This document shows, piece after piece, positions 12,939 to 20,199 of a stretch of 20,199 bases of DNA. Every line of letters starts with the position of its first letter. Position 1 is the first letter of the stretch. The notes beneath the pieces are model-generated. The model did not search any database, was not told where the DNA came from, and was given only the letters and a program-made list of their open reading frames with translations. Origin of the DNA: Actinomycetes bacterium (GTDB lineage Bacteria; Actinomycetota; Thermoleophilia; Solirubrobacterales; 70-9); the NCBI GenBank assembly GCA_023436605.1, contig JAEZIQ010000151.1:1-20199 (forward strand). The letters run 5' to 3'. The translations under genes were made by a program, and so were the position numbers.

Positions 12939-15488
12939 ATGTTCAGCCTGACTTTCAAGAACCTCTGGGCCCGCAAATGGCGGTCGCTGATGACCGCCGT
13001 GGCGGTGATCTTCGGCATCGCCCTGGTAGCCGGGACCTACATCCTCACCGACACCACCAACCAGGCCTTCGACCAGATCTTCAACGAGTCGATCGCCGGT
13101 ACCGACGTCGTCGTAACCGCCAAATCCGAGGTCGACCAGCAGGACGGCAGCACCCCTTCGTTTTCCGCCAAGGTGCTGAAGGAGATCGAGCAGGTAAGCG
13201 GCGTGAAGCAGGCGGCCGGATCGATCTTCAGCCAGGGCGCGATCCTCGATCAGGAGGCCGAAACGGTCGGCGGCGGGTTCGCCCCCCAGTTCATCGCTTC
13301 GACGGTTCCCGAAACCTTCGATGCCTTCACCTACCCGGAAGGCCGCGCCCCCACCGGCCCCCGTGAGGCGACCCTGGACGAGGCTGCGGCCGACCGGGCC
13401 GAACTCGGAGTCGGAGACACCATCCTGCTGGTCGGCTCCGGCCGCGCCGTCCCATTCAAGCTGGTCGGTCTGACCCAGCTCGGCGGATCCTCCTTCGGTG
13501 GCACTTCGATCGTCCAGGTACTGCTTCCGGTCGCCCAGAAGGTGACCGGCAAGGAGGGCCAGTTCGACCAGATCTCGGTGGCCGCCGAAAGCGGCGTTTC
13601 GGAGGAAACCCTCAAGGACCGGATCGCCGAAGTGGTTCCGAGCGAGCTGCTCGTCGAAACCGCCCAGGAGAACGCCGATCGGAACGCCAGCGAGATCCGC
13701 GACAGCCTCCAGTTTCTGACTATCGCCCTCTTGGCATTCGCGGCGATCGCCCTGTTCGTCGGGTCCTTCGTGATCTTCAACGTCTTCTCGATCACCGTCG
13801 CCCAGCGAACCCGTGAGTTCGGGATGCTCCGGACCCTCGGCGCCAGCCGGCGTCAGATTCTGACCACGGTTCTGATCGAAGGTCTGATCATCGGTCTGAT
13901 CGGGTCGATCATCGGTCTATTTGTCGGCTACGGACTGGCGGCCGGACTCAGCGCCATTCTCAAGGCGGTCGGTGCGGACCTTCCGGCCAACGCGCTTCAG
14001 GTGCTGCCCCGCACGATCATCGTCTCGCTGCTGATCGGAGTCGGTGTCACGGTCGTTTCATCGCTGATTCCCGCGGTTCGCTCGACCCGGGTCCCGCCGA
14101 TCGCGGCCCTTTCCGAAACGCTGGTGCTCGGCGGCAGGAACCGGATCTTCGTCCGGACCGCAATTGCGGTCCTGCTCGGCGCGGCCGGCCTGGTGCTGAT
14201 CGCGACGGCCCTGATCAGCGGCAAGGACGGGGGCAGCGGTGCGGCCCAGATCGGGGGCGGCGCGGTAGCCGTCCTGATCGCGATTTCGATATTTGCCCCG
14301 AAGCTGGTCGCTCCGGCAGCCCGGGTGATCGGCGCGCCGCTCGAGCGGATGGGTGGGCTGACCGGTCGTCTGGCCCGGGAGAACTCGCAGCGCAATCCCT
14401 CGCGAACGGCGGTGACCGCCGCCGCGCTGATGATCGGCCTGGCCCTGATCGCTTTCGTCACGATCTTCGCTTCCGGGCTCAGCAGCTCGGTCAACAAGGT
14501 GATCGACGATCAGCTGCCCGGTGAGATCACCCTCCAGGGTCCGGGTGGTGTCCAGCCTTTCCCGGCGGCGGCGATCGGTGCCGTTCAGGATCTCGAAGGA
14601 GTGGAAGCTGCTTCCGGGGTTCGCTACGCCTCCGTCAAGGTCGATGGCGAGAAGGCCGCGATTTCCTCGGTCGACCCGGCCGAGATCGTCAAGGTCTACA
14701 CCGTCACCTGGAAGGATGGCAGTGACGCCGACCTGACCGGGCTGACCGACGACGAGATCGTGATCGGCGAATCGTTGGCCAGCAGCATCGGGGTCGGGAT
14801 CGGCGACAAGGTCACCCTCACTTCGCAGAAGGGAAGGGAGTTCGGGTTCAAGGTCAGCGCGATCATGGAAACCGACAGCATCTCGCTGGCCGGCGAGGGG
14901 ATCATCACCCAGCGGGCGATGGCGAGGGATTTCGACCAGGACCTGGATGCGGTGGGCCTGGTCAAGCTGGATCCCGGAGCCGACACGGACAAGACCCAGA
15001 CTGCGATCGAGGATGTGCTCAAGAAGCCCTTCCCCACGGTCGAAGTTCTCAACCAGGGTGAGCTGAAGGATCAGCAGAAGCAGCTGATCAACGGCCTGCT
15101 CGCGATGATCTACGTGCTGCTGGCCCTCGCGGTGATCGTCTCGCTGGTTGGCATCGTGGTCACCCTGATCCTCTCGATCTACGAACGGACCCGCGAGCTC
15201 GGCATGCTGCGCGCGGTCGGCATGTCACGGCGCCAGGTCAAGCGCATGGTCCGCTACGAAGCGGTCATCACGGCGATCATCGGGGCGGTTTCGGGTCTCG
15301 TGGTCGGAGTGATCTTCGCCTTCCTGATCGGCATCCCGCTGGGCGGCGACGGCTTCGAACTGAGCTACCCGGTCGTCACCCTGATCATCATCCTGATCCT
15401 GACCGGCCTGGCCGGCGTGATCGCGGCGATCTATCCGGCCCGCAAGGCCGCCAAACTGGACGTGCTCGAAGCCGTCTCCTACGAGTAG
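12939..15488 (+). CDS. FtsX-like ABC transporter permease, two-module
   Basis: 849 residues. TM1 is at about 18-36, followed by a large extracytoplasmic MacB-type domain (about 38-258). The first FtsX core has helices near 262-284, 312-338 and 360-380; two extra helices lie near 404-426 and 440-462. TM 491-512 precedes a second extracytoplasmic domain (513-720), and the second FtsX core is near 722-746, 774-800 and 811-832. Both cores carry the coupling-helix motif: TREFGMLRTLGASRRQI (291-307) and TRELGMLRAVGMSRRQV (751-767). With its ATPase it forms an exporter or envelope-remodelling machine of the kind common in actinobacteria, working on lipoproteins, lipids or peptides from the outer leaflet; the substrate is unknown. 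The duplicated architecture means one chain may supply both half-transporters. Confidence 0.94.
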   Translation: MFSLTFKNLWARKWRSLMTAVAVIFGIALVAGTYILTDTTNQAFDQIFNESIAGTDVVVTAKSEVDQQDGSTPSFSAKVLKEIEQVSGVKQAAGSIFSQGAILDQEAETVGGGFAPQFIASTVPETFDAFTYPEGRAPTGPREATLDEAAADRAELGVGDTILLVGSGRAVPFKLVGLTQLGGSSFGGTSIVQVLLPVAQKVTGKEGQFDQISVAAESGVSEETLKDRIAEVVPSELLVETAQENADRNASEIRDSLQFLTIALLAFAAIALFVGSFVIFNVFSITVAQRTREFGMLRTLGASRRQILTTVLIEGLIIGLIGSIIGLFVGYGLAAGLSAILKAVGADLPANALQVLPRTIIVSLLIGVGVTVVSSLIPAVRSTRVPPIAALSETLVLGGRNRIFVRTAIAVLLGAAGLVLIATALISGKDGGSGAAQIGGGAVAVLIAISIFAPKLVAPAARVIGAPLERMGGLTGRLARENSQRNPSRTAVTAAALMIGLALIAFVTIFASGLSSSVNKVIDDQLPGEITLQGPGGVQPFPAAAIGAVQDLEGVEAASGVRYASVKVDGEKAAISSVDPAEIVKVYTVTWKDGSDADLTGLTDDEIVIGESLASSIGVGIGDKVTLTSQKGREFGFKVSAIMETDSISLAGEGIITQRAMARDFDQDLDAVGLVKLDPGADTDKTQTAIEDVLKKPFPTVEVLNQGELKDQQKQLINGLLAMIYVLLALAVIVSLVGIVVTLILSIYERTRELGMLRAVGMSRRQVKRMVRYEAVITAIIGAVSGLVVGVIFAFLIGIPLGGDGFELSYPVVTLIIILILTGLAGVIAAIYPARKAAKLDVLEAVSYE

Positions 15489-15561
15489 GGGTTTACGCGA
15501 GCAAGCGCGGGGAAGGGGGAAAGGGGGAGGAGTTCGCCCGATCTGTTGAAAAAGAGGACGC

Positions 15562-17385
15562 ATGAATCTACACCCAGTCACGGCATCGTCCGTTTTTCGA
15601 AACTCGTGTTTTGCAATTCTGACCGGCGTTGTCCTACTCCTGGTGTACGCGAAACCAGTCGAGGCGGCGCCCGCGCCCCAGTCGTACACGCAGGCCATGT
15701 TCGAGCTGGCACATCCAGCCGGACTTCACAAATTCGCGAAAGCGGTATCCAGTCCCGACAGTCGCCGTTACCAGCAGTACAAGCCCGTCGAGTGGATCGT
15801 CAAGCGCTTCGGCGCCAAACCGAAGACCAAACGCCGGGCCCTCAGGTGGCTCGAGGCTCGAGGCATCGAAGCCTCGGTTGACGGCAGTGGCCAAAGTCTG
15901 ATCGCGACCCTCGGTCCCAACCAGACGGAGCTCTTCCTGAATGCTGGGGCATCGGCCTCTTCGGCCCGCGACGGCGGCGAGGGCCGGATTCCGGCCAGTC
16001 TCCGCGGGGTTGTGACCGGGGTCGCATTCCTCGATACAGATCCCGACAAGTTCGAGACCCAGGGAGCGTTCCCGCCCCAGCCCTCCGGTAGCTCCTACCC
16101 GCCAGGAAGCTCGGCTCGGCCCCACTCGGGGACCCAGGCGGGCTGCGCCGCCGGCAAGCGGGGCGCGACGATCGTCCCCGAGGAGAACCGCAATTTCACG
16201 CCGAACCAGTGGATGGACGCCTATGGCATCTCCGACCTCCACAAGCAGGGCTTCCGCGGCCAGGGTCGCCGCATCGCCGTGATCGAAATTGACGGATTCA
16301 AGCGCTCCGACGTCGTCGCATACGGAAAGTGCTTCGGTAGTCGTGTTCCCCCGACCAAGGTGTACCCGACCCTGGTCAAGAAGCCTCTGGCACCGGGGGC
16401 TGAAACCACGCTGGACCTCGAGATACTGACCTCGGTCACTCCCGGGCTGGCTGGCATTGATGTCTACCAAGGGCCGGGGTCCGAAGGCGGAATCATGGTC
16501 ATGGTCGGCCGGGCGCTCGGCGCTCCGGGCACCCGCCCGTCGGCCATCTCGATCTCCCTCGGTCAGTGCGAACCGACCCTCTACGGCGAGATGCAGTTCC
16601 GTCGTGGGCTGAACAACATCTTCGCCGTGGCGGCCGGGGCCGGAATTTCGGTGGTAGTTGCGGCCGGTGACAACGGATCGGCCGAGTGCTCCACCAACGG
16701 CAACGCGGTGACCCTGCCCCTGCTCTCGGTGAGCGACCCGTCCAGCTCGCCCTGGGTGACCGCCGTCGGCGGCACCAATCTCGAGCTCGATTCCGACAAC
16801 CGGATTCTGCGCGAGTTCGTCTGGAACGACGGACCCGGATTCGGTCCCAACGGCGGGGGTGGCGGTCGCAGCATCCTCGCCACCACACGCCCCTGGTATC
16901 AACAGGGCACCAAGAAGTTCCGGAACCTGGGGCTGACCCGGGCCGTCCCGGATGTCGCCCTGCTGGCCGACAACCGGCCCGGCTACGGGATCTACTGCAC
17001 CGCGCCGGGAAATGGCGGCTGCACGGGCCCGGCACTGCCGGCAGGTGGCTGGCAGCCCGTCGGTGGCACCAGCGCCGCGACGCCGCTCACCGCGGCGATG
17101 CTCACCCTGATCTCGCAGAAGCTCGAGAAATCCGGCAAGCGGCGGGTCGGATTCGCGAACCCGCTCCTTTACAAGCTCGGCAAGAGCAAGAAGGCAAGTT
17201 CGGTCTTCCGGGACGTGGTCGCTGGCAACAATGACGTCGGTCCGGCGATTCCGGCCGCGGCAGGCGGCGGCAAGAAACTCGGCTGCTGCTACACCACGAA
17301 GGGATACGACCTGGCCAGCGGCTGGGGCTCAATCAAGGCGATCGGCCTGTACCGGGCCGCCGCGGGCCTCGCGAAGAAAAAGTAG
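15562..17385 (+). CDS. Secreted S53 (sedolisin) family serine peptidase
   Basis: 607 residues. An N-terminal signal peptide (hydrophobic 16-30, likely cleavage after VEA at 35) is followed by an S53 activation-type prodomain to about 200 with a Pro/Ser/Gly-rich linker (170-192). The catalytic domain has E281 and D285 (E-x3-D), oxyanion D370 (AAGDNGS) and nucleophile S504 in GGTSAATP. The calcium site is made by DVVAGNND (551-558) and GYDLASGWGS (581-590). S53 enzymes are acid-acting endopeptidases or tripeptidyl peptidases activated after secretion. Eight Cys lie in the mature region, which allows disulfides. An AGAGGA a few bases before the ATG is a good ribosome-binding site. The gap before it (15489-15561) is G-rich; it may be independently transcribed from the exporter genes. 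Confidence 0.95.
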   Translation: MNLHPVTASSVFRNSCFAILTGVVLLLVYAKPVEAAPAPQSYTQAMFELAHPAGLHKFAKAVSSPDSRRYQQYKPVEWIVKRFGAKPKTKRRALRWLEARGIEASVDGSGQSLIATLGPNQTELFLNAGASASSARDGGEGRIPASLRGVVTGVAFLDTDPDKFETQGAFPPQPSGSSYPPGSSARPHSGTQAGCAAGKRGATIVPEENRNFTPNQWMDAYGISDLHKQGFRGQGRRIAVIEIDGFKRSDVVAYGKCFGSRVPPTKVYPTLVKKPLAPGAETTLDLEILTSVTPGLAGIDVYQGPGSEGGIMVMVGRALGAPGTRPSAISISLGQCEPTLYGEMQFRRGLNNIFAVAAGAGISVVVAAGDNGSAECSTNGNAVTLPLLSVSDPSSSPWVTAVGGTNLELDSDNRILREFVWNDGPGFGPNGGGGGRSILATTRPWYQQGTKKFRNLGLTRAVPDVALLADNRPGYGIYCTAPGNGGCTGPALPAGGWQPVGGTSAATPLTAAMLTLISQKLEKSGKRRVGFANPLLYKLGKSKKASSVFRDVVAGNNDVGPAIPAAAGGGKKLGCCYTTKGYDLASGWGSIKAIGLYRAAAGLAKKK

Positions 17386-17400
17386 CGGCGATGATCGGCG

Positions 17401-17431
17401 GGTCTCGGCTTCAGGAATCGAAGCCGAGACC
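17401..17431. terminator. 12-bp perfect hairpin at convergent gene ends
   Basis: GGTCTCGGCTTC (17401-17412) and its exact reverse complement (17420-17431) flank a 7-base loop. It starts 15 bases after the peptidase stop and includes the stop codon and last codons of the convergent oxidoreductase (stop 17411-17413). It probably terminates the peptidase transcript. No T-run follows. Confidence 0.6.
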
Positions 17432-18883
17432 GAGCCGGTCCAGAGTCCTCAACCAGAGGCCCCGGCGGCCGTCGTTCCGGTCGGCGGCCGCGAGGCGGTT
17501 CCGGGTGAACTGGACCACCCCGTAGCGCAGCGGTTCGGGTGGGAACGGGACCGGTTTGGCGGTCGTGTACTTGAGCCGGGTCACTTCGTTTTCGACGCCG
17601 TCGAGGATGTCGAGCGCGAGGTTCGCGGAGAAACGACTGGCGCCCACCCCGAGGCCGGTGTGACCGACCGCCCAGCCGACCCTGCCGCCAAGGGTCGTTC
17701 CGTAGAAGGCGAAGAAGCGGGAGCAGGTGTCGATCGCGCCGCCCCAGCGATGGGTGAACCGGACCCCTTCCAGCTGGGGGAAGGCGGTGAAGAAACGCTG
17801 GGCCAGTCCGGCGAAGCTCTCGTCCCGCTGGTAGGAGGCCTCTTCGACCCGGCCGCCGAAGTTGTAGATCGCGTCGTAGCCACCCCAGAGCAGGCGCCCA
17901 CCCGGCGAGTCCGCGGATGCGGCCTCCGGGCCGCCGTCGATCGGGCGGAAGTAGTGAAACTGGTTGCTGAAATCGGATAGGCCCTGCTGGTTTCGCCAGC
18001 CAAGCGAATCCCACTGTTCACGGCTCAAGGGCTCGGTGACCAGTACATAGTCGTAGACCGGGATCACCCGGTGTCGGATCTGCCGGACCGGCACCTTGAA
18101 GGCCGCGGTAGCGAGCAGCAGCCTGTCGGCCCGGATCGAGCCGCGGGCGGTCCGCACTTCCACTCCCGCCCCGGCCTTGTCGAAATTCTCCATCGCGGTT
18201 TGCTCGTGGATGCGGACCCCGAGCCTCTCCGCGTAGGCGGTCAGACCGTCGCAGAGCCGGACCGGATCCACCGTCCACTCGCCGGTTTTCTGCCAGAGAC
18301 CACCGCGGTAGATGGGGGAGTTCACCTCGGCCTTCATCTGGTCGGCGTCGAGAAGCACCGCCTCGTGGCCGAACTCGGCCAACTCTTCGACCCCGCCGCG
18401 AAGTTCTGCGAAAAGAGCGTCGCTGACGGCAACCTCGATCGCGCCCGGTTTCCTCAGGTCGCACTCGATCGACTGCTCGCTGATCACCCTGCCGATCTCA
18501 TCCAGATTCTCGAGTCCCAGCTTCTCCAGTAGCGGCACCTCGTCCGGGAAGCGGGCCAGGCCGTTGCCGATCCCGTGGACCAGCGAGGAGGACATGAAGC
18601 CGCCATTGCGCCCACTCGCGCCGATCGCCAGGGTTTCCCGTTCGATCAGGATCACTTCCCGACCGGGGTCACGCTCCTTGGCGCGCACCGCGGCCCAGAG
18701 GCCGGTGAGACCACCGCCGACGACGACCAGGTCGGCTTCGGTCGAGCCTTCCAGCGTGGAGTGGGGCGCGGGCCTCGGGCCCGAGAGCCAGAACGGTCCC
18801 GGTTCCGCTTCCGCGTACGAAAGCCGGTCCGACTCGCTGGGTTCGGACTCCGGCCAGACCGTTCTTCCTGCTCGGCGCGCGAT
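17411..18883 (-). CDS. FAD-dependent oxidoreductase (DAO/DadA-like), start codon uncertain
   Basis: About 490 residues if read from 18883. The FAD Rossmann motif DLVVVGGGLTGLW (GxGxxG at residues 56-61) is followed by an ERETLAIGASGRNGGF segment typical of DAO-family amine or amino-acid oxidases. A substrate domain and the C-terminal GHTGLGVGASRFSANLALDIL FAD-contact region complete the fold. The oxidised substrate is unknown. The frame is open up to a TGA at 18956-18958, but the only ATG/GTG/TTG available is GTG at 18688, which would delete the FAD motif. Upstream codons still read as conserved protein (TVWPESEPSESDRLSYAEAE). Candidate starts are ATC at 18883, six bases after a TACAGT box, and ACG at 18862. 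It may use a rare start, contain a sequence error, or be decaying. Confidence 0.82.
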   Translation of the reverse strand: MARRAGRTVWPESEPSESDRLSYAEAEPGPFWLSGPRPAPHSTLEGSTEADLVVVGGGLTGLWAAVRAKERDPGREVILIERETLAIGASGRNGGFMSSSLVHGIGNGLARFPDEVPLLEKLGLENLDEIGRVISEQSIECDLRKPGAIEVAVSDALFAELRGGVEELAEFGHEAVLLDADQMKAEVNSPIYRGGLWQKTGEWTVDPVRLCDGLTAYAERLGVRIHEQTAMENFDKAGAGVEVRTARGSIRADRLLLATAAFKVPVRQIRHRVIPVYDYVLVTEPLSREQWDSLGWRNQQGLSDFSNQFHYFRPIDGGPEAASADSPGGRLLWGGYDAIYNFGGRVEEASYQRDESFAGLAQRFFTAFPQLEGVRFTHRWGGAIDTCSRFFAFYGTTLGGRVGWAVGHTGLGVGASRFSANLALDILDGVENEVTRLKYTTAKPVPFPPEPLRYGVVQFTRNRLAAADRNDGRRGLWLRTLDRLGLGFDS

Positions 18884-18923
18884 CGCCCGACTGTAGCCGA
18901 CCCAGCCGGTATCTTGGCTTCGG

Positions 18924-18951
18924 CCCGCCGGCCGGGAGAGAAACCGGCGGG
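18924..18951 (+). promoter_or_regulatory. Hairpin in the leader between oxidoreductase and sigma factor
   Basis: CCCGCCGG (18924-18931) pairs exactly with CCGGCGGG (18944-18951) across a 12-base loop (CCGGGAGAGAAA). It lies 45 bases before the TTG start of the sigma factor, downstream of a possible TATCTT -10 box (18910-18915). It could be an attenuator or regulator-binding site. The rest of the 112 bases between 18883 and 18996 shows nothing else clear. Confidence 0.35.
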
Positions 18952-18995
18952 TCTGTCAGAACGATTCGGAAAACGCAGACACCCCCGGGGCAAGC

Positions 18996-19613
18996 TTGAA
19001 ATTCAGGCCCAAGAACCAAAATGACTTGGCACAGCTTGAAGATGAGCAACTCATCGAATACGTGGTCGCCGCCCGGGAAGCCGGAGATGCAGAGTCCATG
19101 TCGCTGGCTGTCTACGCATTCGTCTACGGACGGCTGCCGATGATCGAAACGATGGTGGCCCTCAAGACTCCCCCACATGTGCGCGACGAGCTGGTGGCAA
19201 CGATCCTCAGCGACGTCTGCATCTCGGCCTCGCGGAGTTTCGAAGGCGAACACGTCGGCCAGTTCGTCAACTACATCCGCACCGTGACCAGCCGCCGGAT
19301 CGCCGATCACACGGACCGCGAGAAGAAGCGGCTGTCGACCGATCCGCTGGGCCCGTTCGAAGGGGAAGACGATCTCTGGGGTCCAGAGCCGAACGGGACG
19401 ACCGGATTACCCGAGGACGAACTGCTCGCGAAAGAGGCAATCGAAAGTGTGACCTCCACCAGATCCGTGGAACACCAGCGAATCATCGTGCTGCGCCGCG
19501 CCGGTCTTCCTTCGAAGGAGATCGCGGAACGGTTACCCGGCGTCTCGGTTGCGAACATCGACCAGGTCTTTTCCCGATTCGGTAAAGATCTGCGGAAGAT
19601 GCTGGACCAGTAA
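18996..19613 (+). CDS. Sigma-70 family (ECF-like) RNA polymerase sigma factor
   Basis: 205 residues. Region 2 spans about 35-112, with helices around RDELVATILSDVCISASRSF and the -10-recognition helix area VNYIRTVTSRRIADHTDREKKR. A short acidic linker (113-140) follows. Region 4 is at about 155-203, with the HTH SVEHQRIIVLRRAGLPSKEIAERL and recognition helix SVANIDQVFSRF. Regions 1 and 3 are absent, as in ECF sigma factors, but the sequence is divergent and I cannot place it in a numbered ECF group. The TTG at 18996 is the likely start, with TTG at 19026 as the alternative; neither has a strong ribosome-binding site. Its TAA directly abuts the ATG of the next gene, so that protein is a likely partner. 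Confidence 0.85.
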   Translation: MKFRPKNQNDLAQLEDEQLIEYVVAAREAGDAESMSLAVYAFVYGRLPMIETMVALKTPPHVRDELVATILSDVCISASRSFEGEHVGQFVNYIRTVTSRRIADHTDREKKRLSTDPLGPFEGEDDLWGPEPNGTTGLPEDELLAKEAIESVTSTRSVEHQRIIVLRRAGLPSKEIAERLPGVSVANIDQVFSRFGKDLRKMLDQ

Positions 19614-20199
19614 ATGGCCGCACCAGAAGAAATCACAGCCGCCTTTGATCGATTCGTTGCCGTCTTCCGGGCCGGTAACGGCGATCCCGATCCCTTCCTG
19701 AATCAATTCGAAGGCGAGGACCGGCGCGAGCTCGAGTTGCTGATCGAGGCCTTCATCGAGACCGGCCCTCGTCGCGAGCTGGAACCTGACGCTCCGATAG
19801 ATCCGAAGGTTGCGGCGGTCGCCGCCCAGGTGATGGATCGGATCGACGGGGCAACTGGAGGACTGTCCCGCCTGGTCACTGCCCTGCGCAGGAAAGTTGG
19901 CCTGAAGCAAAGCGACGTAGTGAGTTCGCTGGCATCCTCGCTGGATGCGACCGAGGCCGAACGCGAGAAAATCGACGCCTACTACCACGACCTCGAGTGG
20001 GGAACCCTGCCTGCGGCCGGCATCTCGAGTCCCCTCTACGACAAGCTGGCGGACATCCTGGAGACGAAGGCTCAGGTGCTTAGAGACGCGGCCGCCGGGC
20101 TGGGCCCGGGACAGGCTTCCAACGTAGGACCGATCTTCGCCCGGACCGCCGAGGACACCGATTTCGTCATCGGGAGTCGTCCCGAGCCCAAGCCGGACT
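19614..20199 (+). CDS. Helix-turn-helix-like protein coupled to sigma factor, 3' partial
   Basis: 195 codons are visible and the frame is open to the window end. Residues 1-55 are helical and acidic (FDRFVAVFRAGNGDPDPFLN, then ELELLIEAFIE). Residues 84-152 resemble a Cro/C1-type (XRE) helix-turn-helix: LVTALRRKVGLKQSDVVSSL, then a YYHDLEWGTL segment where XRE domains have Y-x-x-LE-x-G-x-L, then SSPLYDKLADIL. From about 160 it looks disordered and Gly/Pro-rich. No Cys/His zinc motif of ZAS anti-sigma factors and no membrane helix is present in the visible part. The ATG follows the sigma TAA without a gap (TAAATG), so equal or coupled synthesis is expected. It may regulate the sigma factor or act with it at promoters. 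Confidence 0.75.
   Translation, partial: MAAPEEITAAFDRFVAVFRAGNGDPDPFLNQFEGEDRRELELLIEAFIETGPRRELEPDAPIDPKVAAVAAQVMDRIDGATGGLSRLVTALRRKVGLKQSDVVSSLASSLDATEAEREKIDAYYHDLEWGTLPAAGISSPLYDKLADILETKAQVLRDAAAGLGPGQASNVGPIFARTAEDTDFVIGSRPEPKPD

Noticed and set aside
15634..16902. A 422-codon open frame on the - strand opposite the S53 peptidase
   Set aside because: The + strand has signal peptide, catalytic residues and calcium site; the antisense reading shows no family features.
18956..18982. In-frame GTG at 18982 as the start of the FAD oxidoreductase
   Set aside because: A TGA at 18956-18958 interrupts the frame after eight codons, so it could not give the full protein without stop readthrough.

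Overview
The window is high-GC, densely coded bacterial chromosome. Gene content (PPK2, ArsA with a C-terminal Hsp20-like part, FtsX-type exporter, S53 peptidase, an actinobacterial-style DAO-family oxidoreductase, weak or absent Shine-Dalgarno sites, and TAnnnT boxes 6-8 bases before start codons) suggests an actinobacterium, most likely a soil Thermoleophilia/Solirubrobacterales relative. That placement is inferred from gene style; no rRNA or other taxonomic marker is present. I saw no tRNA, CRISPR array, insertion sequence or phage gene. No stretch above 300 bases lacks a gene.

Layout. (1) 1-373: 3' end of a staphylococcal-nuclease-like gene, then a perfect 15-bp hairpin between convergent genes. 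(2) 374-2994 (-): MoxR ATPase, VWA-domain protein and DUF167 protein in one operon, the first two overlapping by one base. (3) 3046-3801 (+): PPK2 polyphosphate kinase, divergent from MoxR. (4) 3798-5367 (-): ArsA-type ATPase and a small protein with a His-Cys/CxxC cluster overlapping its 3' end. (5) 5396-7060 (+): lipoprotein and a divergent member of the cation/Ca2+ exchanger superfamily. (6) 7086-10125 (-): a tight five-gene operon of hypothetical protein, arginase-fold protein lacking one metal ligand, Bcp peroxiredoxin, methyltransferase and maltose-acetyltransferase-like enzyme; upstream and in the same direction is a membrane protein with a duplicated 33-residue repeat. (7) 10708-11956 (+): acyl-CoA dehydrogenase behind a near-ideal palindromic operator, closed by a strong hairpin terminator. 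(8) 12153-15488 (+): ABC ATPase and large FtsX-type permease. (9) 15562-17385 (+): secreted sedolisin (S53) peptidase. (10) 17411-18883 (-): FAD-dependent oxidoreductase with no ordinary start codon ahead of its FAD-binding motif. (11) 18996-20199 (+): short sigma-70/ECF-type sigma factor immediately followed by a helix-turn-helix-like protein that runs off the window.

Most of the content is housekeeping or stress metabolism. The best candidates for something undescribed are the sigma factor with its abutting HTH-like partner, the ArsA/CxxC-protein pair, the repeat-bearing membrane protein, the arginase-fold protein without its usual metal-binding His, and the exchanger with altered alpha-repeats. 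No clear new defence or mobile system is visible.
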